DNA of 64,000 nucleotides, taken from assembly GCF_003458415.1 (NCBI RefSeq), contig NZ_QRUF01000010.1, positions 1-64,000 of the forward strand, read 5' to 3'. The translations under genes were made by a program, and so were the position numbers. This DNA comes from Collinsella sp. AF25-2LB. GTDB lineage: Bacteria; Actinomycetota; Coriobacteriia; Coriobacteriales; Coriobacteriaceae. The notes beneath the pieces were generated by a model that was not told the origin of the DNA, did no database searches, and was given only the letters and a program-made list of their open reading frames with translations. Shown here in pieces: positions 8,996 through 16,671 of the stretch (positions are counted from its first letter, which is position 1; each line of letters starts with the position of its first letter).

Positions 8996-9864
8996 GCGAG
9001 ATGGGTGTAACGCCCGCAACCGAAGCGGCATCGTCCGAGACCCAGGACTTTTTGTCGAGCGTGGGGGAGAGCGAGAAGCGCGTGCGCGTGAGCGGCAAGG
9101 CCGTGAGCGACGAGGTCGTGCTCTCCACTAAGGACGTCAACGTGTACTATGGCGACCACCATGCCCTGCACAATACGTCGCTCGAGTTTCACAAGGGCGA
9201 GATCACGGCACTCATCGGGCCTTCGGGCTGCGGTAAGTCGACCTTTTTGCGCAGCCTCAACCTTATGAACCGCGAGATTCGCGGCTGCCGCGTGGAGGGC
9301 GAGATTAACTACCGCGGACGCAATGTGAACACCAGGACCGAGAACACGTACGAGCTGCGTCGCTCCATTGGCATGGTGTTCCAGCAGCCCAACCCTTTCC
9401 GCAAGTCCATTCGCGACAACATCACGTTTGCGCCCAAGCGTCACGGCATTACCGACCGTGACGAGCTTGATCGTATGGTCGAGGAGAGCCTGCGCGGTGC
9501 AGCGCTGTGGGACGAGGTCAAGGACAAGCTCGACAAGAGCGCCTACGCGCTTTCGGGCGGTCAGCAGCAGCGCCTGTGCATCGCGCGCACGCTGGCGCTC
9601 AACCCCGATGTGATCCTGTTTGACGAACCCTGCTCGGCGCTCGACCCCATCTCGACGTTGGCGATCGAGGACCTCATGTCGTCGATTGTGGCCGACCGCG
9701 CCATCGTCATCGTGACGCACAACATGGAGCAGGCGTCGCGTGTGTCCAACCGCACGGCGTTCTTCTACATGGGCGATATGGTCGAGTACGACGAGACCGA
9801 CGAGATTTTCCAACGGCCCAAGGATAAGCGGCTGAATGATTACCTCACCGGCATGTTCTCCTAG
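8992..9864 (+). CDS. pstB: Phosphate ABC transporter ATP-binding protein PstB
   Basis: ATPase that energises phosphate import. Walker A is GPSGCGKST, the Q-loop is MVFQQPNPF, the signature is LSGGQQQRLCIARTLA, Walker B/D-loop is ILFDEPCSALDP and the H-loop is IVTHNM. At 290 residues it is about 35 longer than typical PstB because of a charged N-terminal extension (residues 1-38) before the canonical start of the fold. ATGA overlap couples it to pstA. The usual next gene, phoU, is absent: a repeat and an ABC-F gene follow. Confidence 0.95.
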   Translation: MSEMGVTPATEAASSETQDFLSSVGESEKRVRVSGKAVSDEVVLSTKDVNVYYGDHHALHNTSLEFHKGEITALIGPSGCGKSTFLRSLNLMNREIRGCRVEGEINYRGRNVNTRTENTYELRRSIGMVFQQPNPFRKSIRDNITFAPKRHGITDRDELDRMVEESLRGAALWDEVKDKLDKSAYALSGGQQQRLCIARTLALNPDVILFDEPCSALDPISTLAIEDLMSSIVADRAIVIVTHNMEQASRVSNRTAFFYMGDMVEYDETDEIFQRPKDKRLNDYLTGMFS

Positions 9865-9974
9865 TCCGGGACATGCTTGAGGCCCGCGGCGGCCACGGTT
9901 GTCACGGGACTGATTGGAGAGACGGGTCATCTCTTTTGGGAGATGGCCCGCCTTTTTGCTCTGCGACCGAAACG

Positions 9975-10010
9975 ACCGCCACAAAGGGGACAGGCGCCTT
10001 CGTGGTGGTT
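9975..10010. repeat. CCACCACAAAGG hairpin repeat, copy 1
   Basis: A diverged copy of the repeat whose best copies read CCACCACAAAGG, loop GGACAGGCA, CCTTTGTGGTGG. Here the left arm has CCGCC and the right arm CCTTCGTGGTGG. It lies between pstB and the ABC-F gene. Confidence 0.75.
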
Positions 10011-10069
10011 TGGGGTGGGGCTCGCTGCTATCATGGACAACGTTGAATTTCTACGAAGGAGCAGGGCAT

Positions 10070-11929
10070 ATGGCGATTCTTTTGGGATGCGATTCCGTCA
10101 GCCTAGAGTTTCCCACCAAGCATATTTTCGATAGCGTGACGCTCGGCGTGGGCGAGGGCGACCGCATTGGTATTGTCGGCAAAAACGGCGACGGCAAGTC
10201 GACGCTGCTGAGCGTGCTCGCCGGCACGCTGGAGCCCGATGACGGGCGCGTGACGCACCGTCGCGGCACCACGATCGGTCTGCTCGGCCAAAAGGACAAC
10301 CTGGTCGATACCGACACCGTGCATCATGCCGTCGTGGGCGACACGCCCGAGTATGAGTGGGCGTCGAGTCCGCGTACGCGCCAGATTCTGGCTGGCCTTA
10401 TTAGCGATGTGCCCTGGGAGGGCACGGTGGGCGAGCTTTCGGGCGGCCAGCGCCGTCGCGTGGACCTCGCGCGCCTGCTGATCGACGACTATGACGTGCT
10501 CATGCTCGACGAGCCCACCAATCACCTGGACATGCGCACTATCAACTGGCTCGCGCGTCACTTAAAGGCCCGCTGGCAGCGCGGCCAGGGCGCGATGCTC
10601 GTGGTCACGCACGACCGCTGGTTCTTGGACGAGGTCTGCACCAGTATGTGGGAGGTCCACGACGGCCAGGTCGATCCCTTCGAGGGCGGCTACTCCGCAT
10701 ATATCCTGCAGCGCGTGGAGCGCGACCGCATGGCCGCGGTTACCGAGGAGCGTCGTCGCAACATGGCGCGCAAGGAGCTCGCGTGGCTGAGCCGCGGTGC
10801 CCAGGCGCGCTCCACCAAGCCCAAGTTTCGCGTGGATGCCGCCCGCGAGCTCATCGCCGACGTGCCGCCCGTGCGTGACGAGCTGGAGCTCAAGCGCCTA
10901 GCCGTGAGCCGCCTGGGCAAGCAGGTTATCGATGTGGTCGACGTGGACGCTGGCTATGCGGATACCGATGGCGCGCCCAAGCAGGTGCTCTCTGACGTGA
11001 CCTGGCTCATTGGTGCGGGCGACCGCTATGGTCTGTTGGGTGAGAATGGCGCTGGCAAGTCGACGCTGCTCGATGTGATCCAGGGTAAAATTGCGCCCAC
11101 GCGCGGCCGCGTGAAGATTGGCCAGACGGTACGCTTTGGCGTGCTGTCGCAGCAGCTCGAGGAGCTCGAGCCCTATATGGGCGACACGATCCGCGAGGTG
11201 CTCAGCAACTATAAGAAGTACTACGTCATCGACGGCAAGGAGACTTCGCCCGTGAAGCTCTGCGAGCGTCTGGGCTTTACGACGCAGCAGCTCTGGAGCC
11301 GCATCGGCGATCTTTCGGGCGGTCAGCGCCGTCGCCTGTCGCTGCTGCTGACGATCCTGGACGAGCCCAACGTGCTCATCCTGGACGAGCCGGGCAACGA
11401 TCTGGATACCGACATGCTCGCGATTGTCGAGGATCTGCTCGACGGTTGGCCCGGCACGCTGATCCTGGTGACGCACGACCGCTTCTTGATGGAGCGCGTG
11501 ACCGACCAGCAGTGGGCGCTGCTCGACGGCCACCTGACGCATATGCCCGGCGGCGTGGACCAGTATCTGCGCCTGTGCAACGCCACCGCCGAGGGCGAGC
11601 CCGTGGGTGCGCCGAGCGCCAAGACCGGCACGTTCGACACCGGTGCCGCGGCAGCTGTGGCCGAAAAGCCCAAGTCGAGCGGTCAGCCCAACGGCCTGTC
11701 CAACGCCGAGCGCCAGAAGCTCCGCCGCGAGGTGAGTTCGCTCGAGCGCAAGATGGAGACGCAGCGCGCCCGCGTTGAGGAGGCCGAGGCAGCAATGGCC
11801 CAAGTCGATCCCACCAACTACACGGCGCTCGGCGAGCAGCAGGCAAAGATCGACGAGGCTCACGCCGCCATGGACGAGCTGGAGATGGCGTGGCTCGAGG
11901 CGAGCGAAAAGCTCGAGGGCGAGGAGTAG
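10070..11929 (+). CDS. ABC-F family ATPase (Uup/EttA-like)
   Basis: Soluble tandem-ATPase protein of the ABC-F class, which acts on the ribosome rather than in membranes. First domain: GKNGDGKST, LSGGQRRRVDLARLL, MLDEPTNHLD. Second domain: GENGAGKST, LSGGQRRRLSLLLTI, ILDEPGNDLD. A basic linker lies between the domains. After about residue 510 there is a low-complexity stretch followed by an Arg/Glu-rich coiled coil, as in Uup. The start at 10070 (MAILLGCDSV) follows GAAGGAGCAGG; the frame is open upstream through repeat copy 1, which I reject. It lies 6 bases before the Cof-type gene. Uup-like function is likelier than antibiotic resistance. Confidence 0.88.
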   Translation: MAILLGCDSVSLEFPTKHIFDSVTLGVGEGDRIGIVGKNGDGKSTLLSVLAGTLEPDDGRVTHRRGTTIGLLGQKDNLVDTDTVHHAVVGDTPEYEWASSPRTRQILAGLISDVPWEGTVGELSGGQRRRVDLARLLIDDYDVLMLDEPTNHLDMRTINWLARHLKARWQRGQGAMLVVTHDRWFLDEVCTSMWEVHDGQVDPFEGGYSAYILQRVERDRMAAVTEERRRNMARKELAWLSRGAQARSTKPKFRVDAARELIADVPPVRDELELKRLAVSRLGKQVIDVVDVDAGYADTDGAPKQVLSDVTWLIGAGDRYGLLGENGAGKSTLLDVIQGKIAPTRGRVKIGQTVRFGVLSQQLEELEPYMGDTIREVLSNYKKYYVIDGKETSPVKLCERLGFTTQQLWSRIGDLSGGQRRRLSLLLTILDEPNVLILDEPGNDLDTDMLAIVEDLLDGWPGTLILVTHDRFLMERVTDQQWALLDGHLTHMPGGVDQYLRLCNATAEGEPVGAPSAKTGTFDTGAAAAVAEKPKSSGQPNGLSNAERQKLRREVSSLERKMETQRARVEEAEAAMAQVDPTNYTALGEQQAKIDEAHAAMDELEMAWLEASEKLEGEE

Positions 11930-11935
11930 ACGAGG

Positions 11936-12706
11936 ATGATCAAAGCCGCGTTTTTCGATATCGACGGCACGCTGCTGAGCTTTAAGACCCACCGGATTCC
12001 GGCGTCGGCGCAGCAGGTGCTCGACAGCTTTCACGAGCAGGGGATCGCATGCGTGATCGCCACGGGTCGCCCGACCTACCAGATGCCGGACTGGCTGTTC
12101 GACCTGGGCTGGGATGCGTACATTACGCTCTCGGGTCAGCACTGTTTTGATGCCGAGGGGGTTTACCGCAGCTGTCCGATCGATCCGGACGACGTTGCGG
12201 TGATTGTGGACCAGGTGGCGCAGGGGCGCTACGACTCGCTGTGCATGCAGGGCGAGAACTCGTTTGTGAACCGCCTGTCCGAGCGCGTGGTGACGGCTGG
12301 CAGCAACGCGGGAATCGTCTACCACGAGGAGCCGTTTGAGCACGCCTTTGACGCACCGGTCTACCAGTTTTGCGCCTTTGTGGACCCGGCCGACGAACAT
12401 ATCGTGACCGACGCCGTGTCGCATTCGCTCACCACGCGCTGGTGCGACCTGTTCTGCGACATTATTCCCGCTAACGGCGGCAAGGACCTGGGCGTGGCGG
12501 CGACGCTCGAGCGCCTGGGCATCGACGCGAGTGAAGCGATTGCCTTTGGCGACGGCGAGAACGACCTGTCGATGTTCTCGGCCGTGGGCACAAGTGTGGC
12601 CATGGGCAACGCGCAGGATACCGTGAAGGCCGCGGCGACCTACGTAACGACCGCCGTGGACGATGACGGCATCTACAACGCCGCGAAGCACTTTGGATTG
12701 ATGTAA
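11936..12706 (+). CDS. Cof-type HAD phosphatase (subfamily IIB)
   Basis: Predicted cytoplasmic sugar-phosphate or cofactor phosphatase of 256 residues. Motif I is AFFDIDGTLLSFK at the N-terminus, motif II the T in IATGRPTY, motif III the K in GGKDLGVA, and motif IV GDGENDLSMF; the C2 cap lies between motifs II and III. It starts 6 bases after the ABC-F stop, so the two are almost certainly co-transcribed. Substrate is unknown. Confidence 0.88.
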   Translation: MIKAAFFDIDGTLLSFKTHRIPASAQQVLDSFHEQGIACVIATGRPTYQMPDWLFDLGWDAYITLSGQHCFDAEGVYRSCPIDPDDVAVIVDQVAQGRYDSLCMQGENSFVNRLSERVVTAGSNAGIVYHEEPFEHAFDAPVYQFCAFVDPADEHIVTDAVSHSLTTRWCDLFCDIIPANGGKDLGVAATLERLGIDASEAIAFGDGENDLSMFSAVGTSVAMGNAQDTVKAAATYVTTAVDDDGIYNAAKHFGLM

Positions 12707-12728
12707 CTGTGGATCGGCACCCGGCGCC

Positions 12729-12756
12729 TGGGGACACTCCTTGCGGGGCGTCCCCA
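12729..12756 (+). terminator. GGGGAC...GTCCCC hairpin terminator
   Basis: TGGGGAC at 12729 pairs with GTCCCCA ending at 12756, followed by TTTTGTTTTCG. It ends the ABC-F/Cof unit. Its arm GGGGACACTCCTTG belongs to the GGGGACnnTCCTT repeat family found at about 33700 and 46430. Confidence 0.75.
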
Positions 12757-12789
12757 TTTTGTTTTCGTCCCGCACGTTTTGTGAAACAC

Positions 12790-12834
12790 GGCTAACTTTT
12801 AGGCAAAGTAGTAAGACATGGGCAACTTTTGCGG
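12790..12834. promoter_or_regulatory. Two putative operator dyads upstream of the MntR-like gene
   Basis: GGCTAACTTTTAGGC (12790-12804) and GGGCAACTTTTGCGG (12820-12834) are spaced 30 bases apart, about three helical turns. Each is a dyad around CTT (CTAA/TTAG and GCAA/TTGC). A related unit, GGGCAACTATTGGCA, lies upstream of the DUF2899 exporter at 19453. DtxR-family proteins often bind such TTAGG-type dyads, so autoregulation is plausible. Confidence 0.45.
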
Positions 12835-12893
12835 TAAAGTAAGCTGTGAAAAGTATCCAAAGGCTAACTAGCAATCATCGCGAAAGGCGGCCC

Positions 12894-13283
12894 ATGGCCC
12901 TACGTGAATCCGGAGAAGACTATCTCGAATCGATCTACGTTCTGTCGGAACGTCAGGGCATCGTGCGCTCGATCGACGTTGCGGAGTACCTCGGCGTAAC
13001 CAAGGCGAGCGTTTCCAAGGCCATGGCGACGCTGGAAAGCAACGGCTATGTCGAAATGGGCAAACGAGATGTTCATCTGACAGAGCGCGGTCTGGAGGTC
13101 GCGCGCCAAATGTGGGAGCGCCACTGCTTTTTCGTGGGGCTTTTGGAGGATGCAGGCGTATCGGCCGAGGTGGCGTCGCAAGAGGGCTGCCACATGGAGC
13201 ACTGCCTGAGCGAGGAAAGCTTCGAGAAACTGAGTGCGATGCTGAACCGGGGCGAGGCGACGGGCCAAGCGGCGGAATCCTAA
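12894..13283 (+). CDS. MntR/DtxR-family metal-dependent repressor
   Basis: Predicted metal-sensing repressor of 129 residues: winged-helix DNA-binding part (about 1-60, recognition helix TKASVSKAM) and a dimerisation/metal domain, without the SH3-like domain of DtxR. Aligning by eye to Bacillus MntR gives D9, E12, H77, E102 and H103 as the expected ligands, but the MntR E99 position is C99 here (EGCHMEH), as in the DtxR motif EACRWEH. The metal may therefore be Mn or Fe. The start at 12894 follows GAAAGGCGG. It is monocistronic. The two dyads upstream suggest self-control, and the exporter at 19552 is a candidate target. Confidence 0.85.
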   Translation: MALRESGEDYLESIYVLSERQGIVRSIDVAEYLGVTKASVSKAMATLESNGYVEMGKRDVHLTERGLEVARQMWERHCFFVGLLEDAGVSAEVASQEGCHMEHCLSEESFEKLSAMLNRGEATGQAAES

Positions 13284-13419
13284 CGAACCCCCAGTAGCGC
13301 GGAGTTCGCGCAAAGCGCGAACCAGCGACCGGGACCAGCGGCCCTTTCGGCCAAGTCCATTTCAGCAAAGGAACCCTGCCAGCAAGCGATGCCCAAGAAC
13401 TGCCAGCTACGTCACCGCA

Positions 13420-13546
13420 GGCCGGGGCCGGGCTTGGTTTTGAAAACACTCCGCAGCGCGAGGCCCGTCTTTCCGTTGCTCCGCAGGAGCAGGAAAGGCG
13501 GGCCTCATGCGCGAGGACGTTTTCAAAACCAAGCCCGGCCCCGGCC
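13420..13546. repeat. 127-bp near-perfect long hairpin
   Basis: The arms of about 53 bases begin GGCCGGGGCCGGGC and end GCCCGGCCCCGGCC and differ at only about eight positions. The loop itself contains a small TGCTCC/GGAGCA hairpin. The element fills the gap between the convergent MntR-like and P-type ATPase genes. There is no T-tract, so it is a cruciform-type repeat rather than a simple terminator. Nothing else is seen in 13284-13562. Confidence 0.7.
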
Positions 13547-13562
13547 GGAGGGACCACGAGTG

Positions 13563-15515
13563 CTACAGGTTCTTGACACCCATCGCGCGCATGGCGTTCA
13601 GGATGGCGATGATCGCCACGCCTACGTCGCCGAACACGGCAAGCCACATGTTGGCGATGCCGAGCGCTGCCAGCACCAAAATCAGCAGCTTAATGCCCAG
13701 CGCAAAGATGATGTTCTGCCAAACAATCGACATGGTCTTGCGCGCCACGCGGATCGCGCGGGAGATGTTGGACGGTTTGTCGTCCATGAGCACCACGTCG
13801 GCGGCCTCAATCGCGGCGTCGGAACCCATAGCGCCCATGGCAATGCCAACGTCTGCGCGGGTGAGCACGGGCGCATCGTTGATGCCGTCGCCGACAAAGG
13901 CGAGCTTGCCCTTGCCCGATTCGGCTGCCAGCAATGCCTCGACGCGCTCGACCTTGTCGCCCGGCAGCAGCTGCGCGTGGAACTCGTCGAGCCCCAGCTG
14001 CTTGGCCACCGCAGCAGCCACTTCCTCGCGGTCGCCCGTGAGCATGACGGTGCGCTTGACGCCGGCGGCGTGCAGGTCGCGAATCGTTTGCTCAGCATCG
14101 GCCTTGACGGTGTCTGCAATCACGATGTGGCCGGCGTACACGCCGTCAACGAGCACATGCAGAATCGTTCCGACGACCTCGCAATCGGGCGCTTCGACTC
14201 CGGCCGCGGCGAGCATCTTTGCGTTGCCAACGACGACGTGCTTGCCGTCGATGGTTGCCGTCACGCCATGGCCCGCGTCGTTGGTGGAGTCGCTTACGCG
14301 CTTGGGGTCGACCTCGCCCTGGTAGGCGACACGTACGGACTGCGCGATGGGGTGATCGGAGAACGACTCAGCAAGGGCTGCGACTTCGAGCAACGACTGC
14401 TCGGTATAGCCGGCCTCGGGGTGTACCGCGACCACCGAGAACGTGCCGTTGGTGAGGGTGCCCGTCTTGTCAAAGACGACGGTGTCCACGTCGGCGAGCG
14501 TCTCGAGGTAGTTAGAACCCTTGATGAGAACGCCCAGCTTGGATGCGCCGCCGATGCCGCCAAAGAAACTAAGCGGCACGCTGATCACCAACGCGCACGG
14601 GCAGCTGACGACCAAGAAGGTCAGGCCGCGCAGAATCCAGTCGGACCAGGCACCGGTGACCAGGCCACCGCCGAGCGCGAGCACCGCGGCAGCGCCGGTG
14701 ACGGCGGGCGTGTAGATGCGGGCAAAGCGCGTGATGAAGTTCTCGGTGCGTGCCTTCTTTTCGCTGGCATTCTCCACGAGCTCCAGGACGCGTGCGACGG
14801 TGGACTCGCCAAAGGGCTTGGTGGTGCGCACGTGGATGAGCCCCGTCATGTTGATGCAGCCGCTGATGATATCGTCTCCGGTTTTGGCCGGGCGGGGGAC
14901 CGACTCACCGGTAAGGGCGGCGGTGTCGAGCTGGGTTTCGCCCTCGACGATGACGCCGTCGATAGGCACGCGCTCGCCGGGCTTGACCACGATCACGGTG
15001 CCGACCGCGATGTCATCGGGGAAGACCTGTTCGAGTGAGCCGTCGGGTTGCTCGACGTTAGCGTAGTCGGGCGCGATGTCCATCATGGCGCTGATCGACT
15101 TGCGGCTCTTGCCCACGGCGTATGCCTGGAACAGCTCGCCGACCTGGTAGAACAGCATGACGGCGGCGCCTTCGGCCATGTGCGGGTCTGTGTCGGGGAA
15201 GAGCACCATGGCAAATGCGCCGATGGTTGCGACGGCCATGAGGAAGCTCTCGTCGAAGGCCTTGCCGCGGCGGATGTTATTGAATGCCTTTTGCAGTACG
15301 TCGTAGCCGGCAATCAAAAACGGCACGAGGAACAGCACAAAGCTGGCGTAGATGTCGCCCGGGGTGCCGAATGCGGCGGTAAGGGTGCTGAACTCATCGA
15401 GGGCGTACACCACGGCAAAAATGCCCAGCGCTACCAGGATGCGGTTGCGCTTATGCTCGAGTGATTCTTTTTTCTTGCGCTTCTTCTTTTTCTTTTTGGG
15501 GTCGGCGGTGGCCAT
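13563..15515 (-). CDS. P1B-type zinc/cadmium-transporting ATPase
   Basis: Pumps soft divalent metals (Zn, Cd, possibly Co or Pb) out of the cell. The 650-residue protein has the metal-channel CPC motif in VVSCPCALVISVP, the phosphorylation motif DKTGTLT, the P1B-specific SDHPIAQ motif (HP dipeptide) and the hinge GDGINDAPVL. The TGES actuator motif is LTGESVP. The N-terminus is a Lys-rich stretch instead of a fused HMA domain; a free HMA protein is encoded just upstream. The start at 15515 (MATADPKKKK) follows GGGAGGATACGAG; longer readings run into the operator at 15539 and are rejected. Third gene of the ArsR-HMA-ATPase cassette. Confidence 0.93.
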   Translation of the reverse strand: MATADPKKKKKKRKKKESLEHKRNRILVALGIFAVVYALDEFSTLTAAFGTPGDIYASFVLFLVPFLIAGYDVLQKAFNNIRRGKAFDESFLMAVATIGAFAMVLFPDTDPHMAEGAAVMLFYQVGELFQAYAVGKSRKSISAMMDIAPDYANVEQPDGSLEQVFPDDIAVGTVIVVKPGERVPIDGVIVEGETQLDTAALTGESVPRPAKTGDDIISGCINMTGLIHVRTTKPFGESTVARVLELVENASEKKARTENFITRFARIYTPAVTGAAAVLALGGGLVTGAWSDWILRGLTFLVVSCPCALVISVPLSFFGGIGGASKLGVLIKGSNYLETLADVDTVVFDKTGTLTNGTFSVVAVHPEAGYTEQSLLEVAALAESFSDHPIAQSVRVAYQGEVDPKRVSDSTNDAGHGVTATIDGKHVVVGNAKMLAAAGVEAPDCEVVGTILHVLVDGVYAGHIVIADTVKADAEQTIRDLHAAGVKRTVMLTGDREEVAAAVAKQLGLDEFHAQLLPGDKVERVEALLAAESGKGKLAFVGDGINDAPVLTRADVGIAMGAMGSDAAIEAADVVLMDDKPSNISRAIRVARKTMSIVWQNIIFALGIKLLILVLAALGIANMWLAVFGDVGVAIIAILNAMRAMGVKNL

Positions 15516-15538
15516 GACTCGTATCCTCCCATTTGAAT

Positions 15539-15558
15539 GTATGAACATTCGCTCATAT
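15539..15558 (-). promoter_or_regulatory. ArsR/SmtB operator upstream of the ATPase gene
   Basis: GTATGAACATTCGCTCATAT differs at two positions from the palindrome at 16277-16296. It sits about 25 bases before the ATPase start codon, between the HMA and ATPase genes, suggesting a second regulated promoter inside the cassette. Confidence 0.7.
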
Positions 15559-15615
15559 AATTTCGCGAGCAAAGGCCGCAGCAAGCGCGGCCTTGCAGGT
15601 TGGCGTAAACCTGGG

Positions 15616-15834
15616 CTAGAGAATAATCTCGCAGTCCGGCTCGGCGTCGGCCGTAAACTCAACAACGCGGTTGAGCACCTCGTCGAACTCAGCATCATCG
15701 GCCTCGAGCGTCAGCTTCTGGGTCATAAAGTTGACGGACACGGATTTGACGCCCTCGAGCTTGGCCAGCTCGTCCTGAAGCTCGCGCGCACAGTTGGCGC
15801 AATCGATCTCATCGAGCTTGTACTGCTTTTTCAT
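15616..15834 (-). CDS. Free-standing heavy-metal-associated (HMA) domain protein
   Basis: A 72-residue ferredoxin-like metal chaperone. The metal motif reads DCANCARELQ (CxxC) where CopZ and ATPase domains have GMxCxxC. The C-terminal end DAEPDCEIIL is acidic with an extra Cys. The protein probably hands metal to, or replaces, the missing N-terminal HMA domain of the adjacent ATPase. It is preceded by GGAAAGGAACC. It lies 62 bases after the ArsR stop and 100 bases before the ATPase start. The acidic residues suit Zn/Cd more than Cu(I). Confidence 0.85.
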   Translation of the reverse strand: MKKQYKLDEIDCANCARELQDELAKLEGVKSVSVNFMTQKLTLEADDAEFDEVLNRVVEFTADAEPDCEIIL

Positions 15835-15896
15835 GGTGGGTTCCTTTCCCGTTTTTGCGGCTTGGGTGCAGGCCGCGCTGGTACCGTGGTTGGCTG

Positions 15897-16262
15897 CTAT
15901 TCGCAGATGTGGCTCATGCCCTGGTTGAGCATGGTGTAGACGTGGTCGTCGGCGAGCGAGTATAGGATATTGCGCCCGTCGCGCCGGAATTTAACCAGGT
16001 GCGACTGCTTGAGTGTGCGCAGCTGGTGCGACACCGCGGACTGCGAGGTTTCGGTCGCTTCGGCGATGTCTGCCACGCAGAGCTCGCGGCCCATGAGGGC
16101 GTAAAGGATCTTGATGCGCGTGGTGTCGCTGAAGACCTTGAACAGGTCGGCGAGGTCGTAGAGAAGCTCCTCGTCGGGAAGGTCCTCGGGCGAGCAGGTG
16201 GTGGGGATCGCGGGTTCGGTGGCCTCGATGTCGGGTTTCGTTTCATCAACGCGGATGCTCAT
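15897..16262 (-). CDS. ArsR/SmtB-family zinc-type metalloregulator
   Basis: Predicted repressor of the metal export cassette, released by metal binding. The winged helix spans about residues 30-102, with the recognition helix TSQSAVSHQLRTLK. The dimer-interface alpha-5 site is complete: D105-x-H107-x10-H118-x2-E121, the SmtB/CzrA Zn ligand pattern. The alpha-3 site is incomplete because the CadC/ArsR ELCVCD motif reads ELCVAD. The sensor should thus respond mainly to Zn (or Co). Gene order and three matching palindromes support regulation of itself and the ATPase. Confidence 0.92.
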   Translation of the reverse strand: MSIRVDETKPDIEATEPAIPTTCSPEDLPDEELLYDLADLFKVFSDTTRIKILYALMGRELCVADIAEATETSQSAVSHQLRTLKQSHLVKFRRDGRNILYSLADDHVYTMLNQGMSHICE

Positions 16263-16276
16263 TGCAATATCCTTTC

Positions 16277-16331
16277 ATATGAACATGCGCTCATATAACT
16301 TGCTTTCGATTATATGAGTGTATGTTCATAT
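16277..16331. promoter_or_regulatory. Twin ArsR/SmtB operators and cassette promoter
   Basis: ATATGAACATGCGCTCATAT (16277-16296) and ATATGAGTGTATGTTCATAT (16312-16331) are inverted copies of one another with two mismatches. They match the 12-2-12 inverted repeat class bound by SmtB/CzrA. They are 35 bases apart, immediately upstream of the ArsR start codon, in an AT-rich region suited to the promoter. Confidence 0.8.
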
Positions 16332-16411
16332 GTCAATACAATTTGCGTTAATTTCGATGACTGCTTGCCGCCTCTGCGATTTTCTGTGGGTTGGGAGACA
16401 TCGACGCAATG

Positions 16412-16440
16412 CTCGCCAACATATTTCGAGATGTTCGGCT
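16412..16440 (-). repeat. 29-bp repeat, copy A
   Basis: Read on the minus strand it begins AGCCGAACATCTCGAAATAT. It shares the pattern GCCGAAyAwsTCgAAA-ATGTwGG with copies B, C and D. It forms an inverted pair with copy B, 164 bases away. Confidence 0.7.
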
Positions 16441-16470
16441 AGCATGCTAAGAAAGCCACCTTGAGAAGCA

Positions 16471-16671
16471 TTAGAACTGTTCATATTTGTACTTTATCGT
16501 GTCAAATACCGCGAGAATCAGTTCTTCCTCTACGGGAGTTCCTGCAGAATCAGTTTTATCTAAAGTTATATTGAGCATTGCTGCAGCCAATCTGGCACAT
16601 CGGTGGCCGAATAAGTCGAAAAATGTAGGTGGACATCCGCAGAGATCGCCTTTAGAAGAGCGAATTCTCAA
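16471..16671 (-). CDS. Possible small protein downstream of the nuclease-like gene
   Basis: A 66-codon frame with a TTG start overlaps the last 20 bases of the nuclease-like gene. It includes repeat copy B, read as CPPTFFDLFGH, then continues as an acidic, protein-like stretch (VEEELILAVFDTIKYKYEQF). There is no clear ribosome site. It may be a real coupled gene or a remnant. I recognise no family. Confidence 0.3.
   Translation of the reverse strand: MRIRSSKGDLCGCPPTFFDLFGHRCARLAAAMLNITLDKTDSAGTPVEEELILAVFDTIKYKYEQF
16605..16633 (+). repeat. 29-bp repeat, copy B
   Basis: Begins GGCCGAATAAGTCGAAAAAT on the plus strand. It pairs in inverted orientation with copy A and lies 19 bases beyond the stop codon of the nuclease-like gene. 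Confidence 0.75.

Noticed and set aside
16471-16671. Antitoxin partner of the nuclease-like gene
   Set aside because: The overlapping small frame could suggest a toxin-antitoxin pair, but start codon and ribosome site are poor, and no antitoxin fold is recognised. Listed only as a low-confidence frame.
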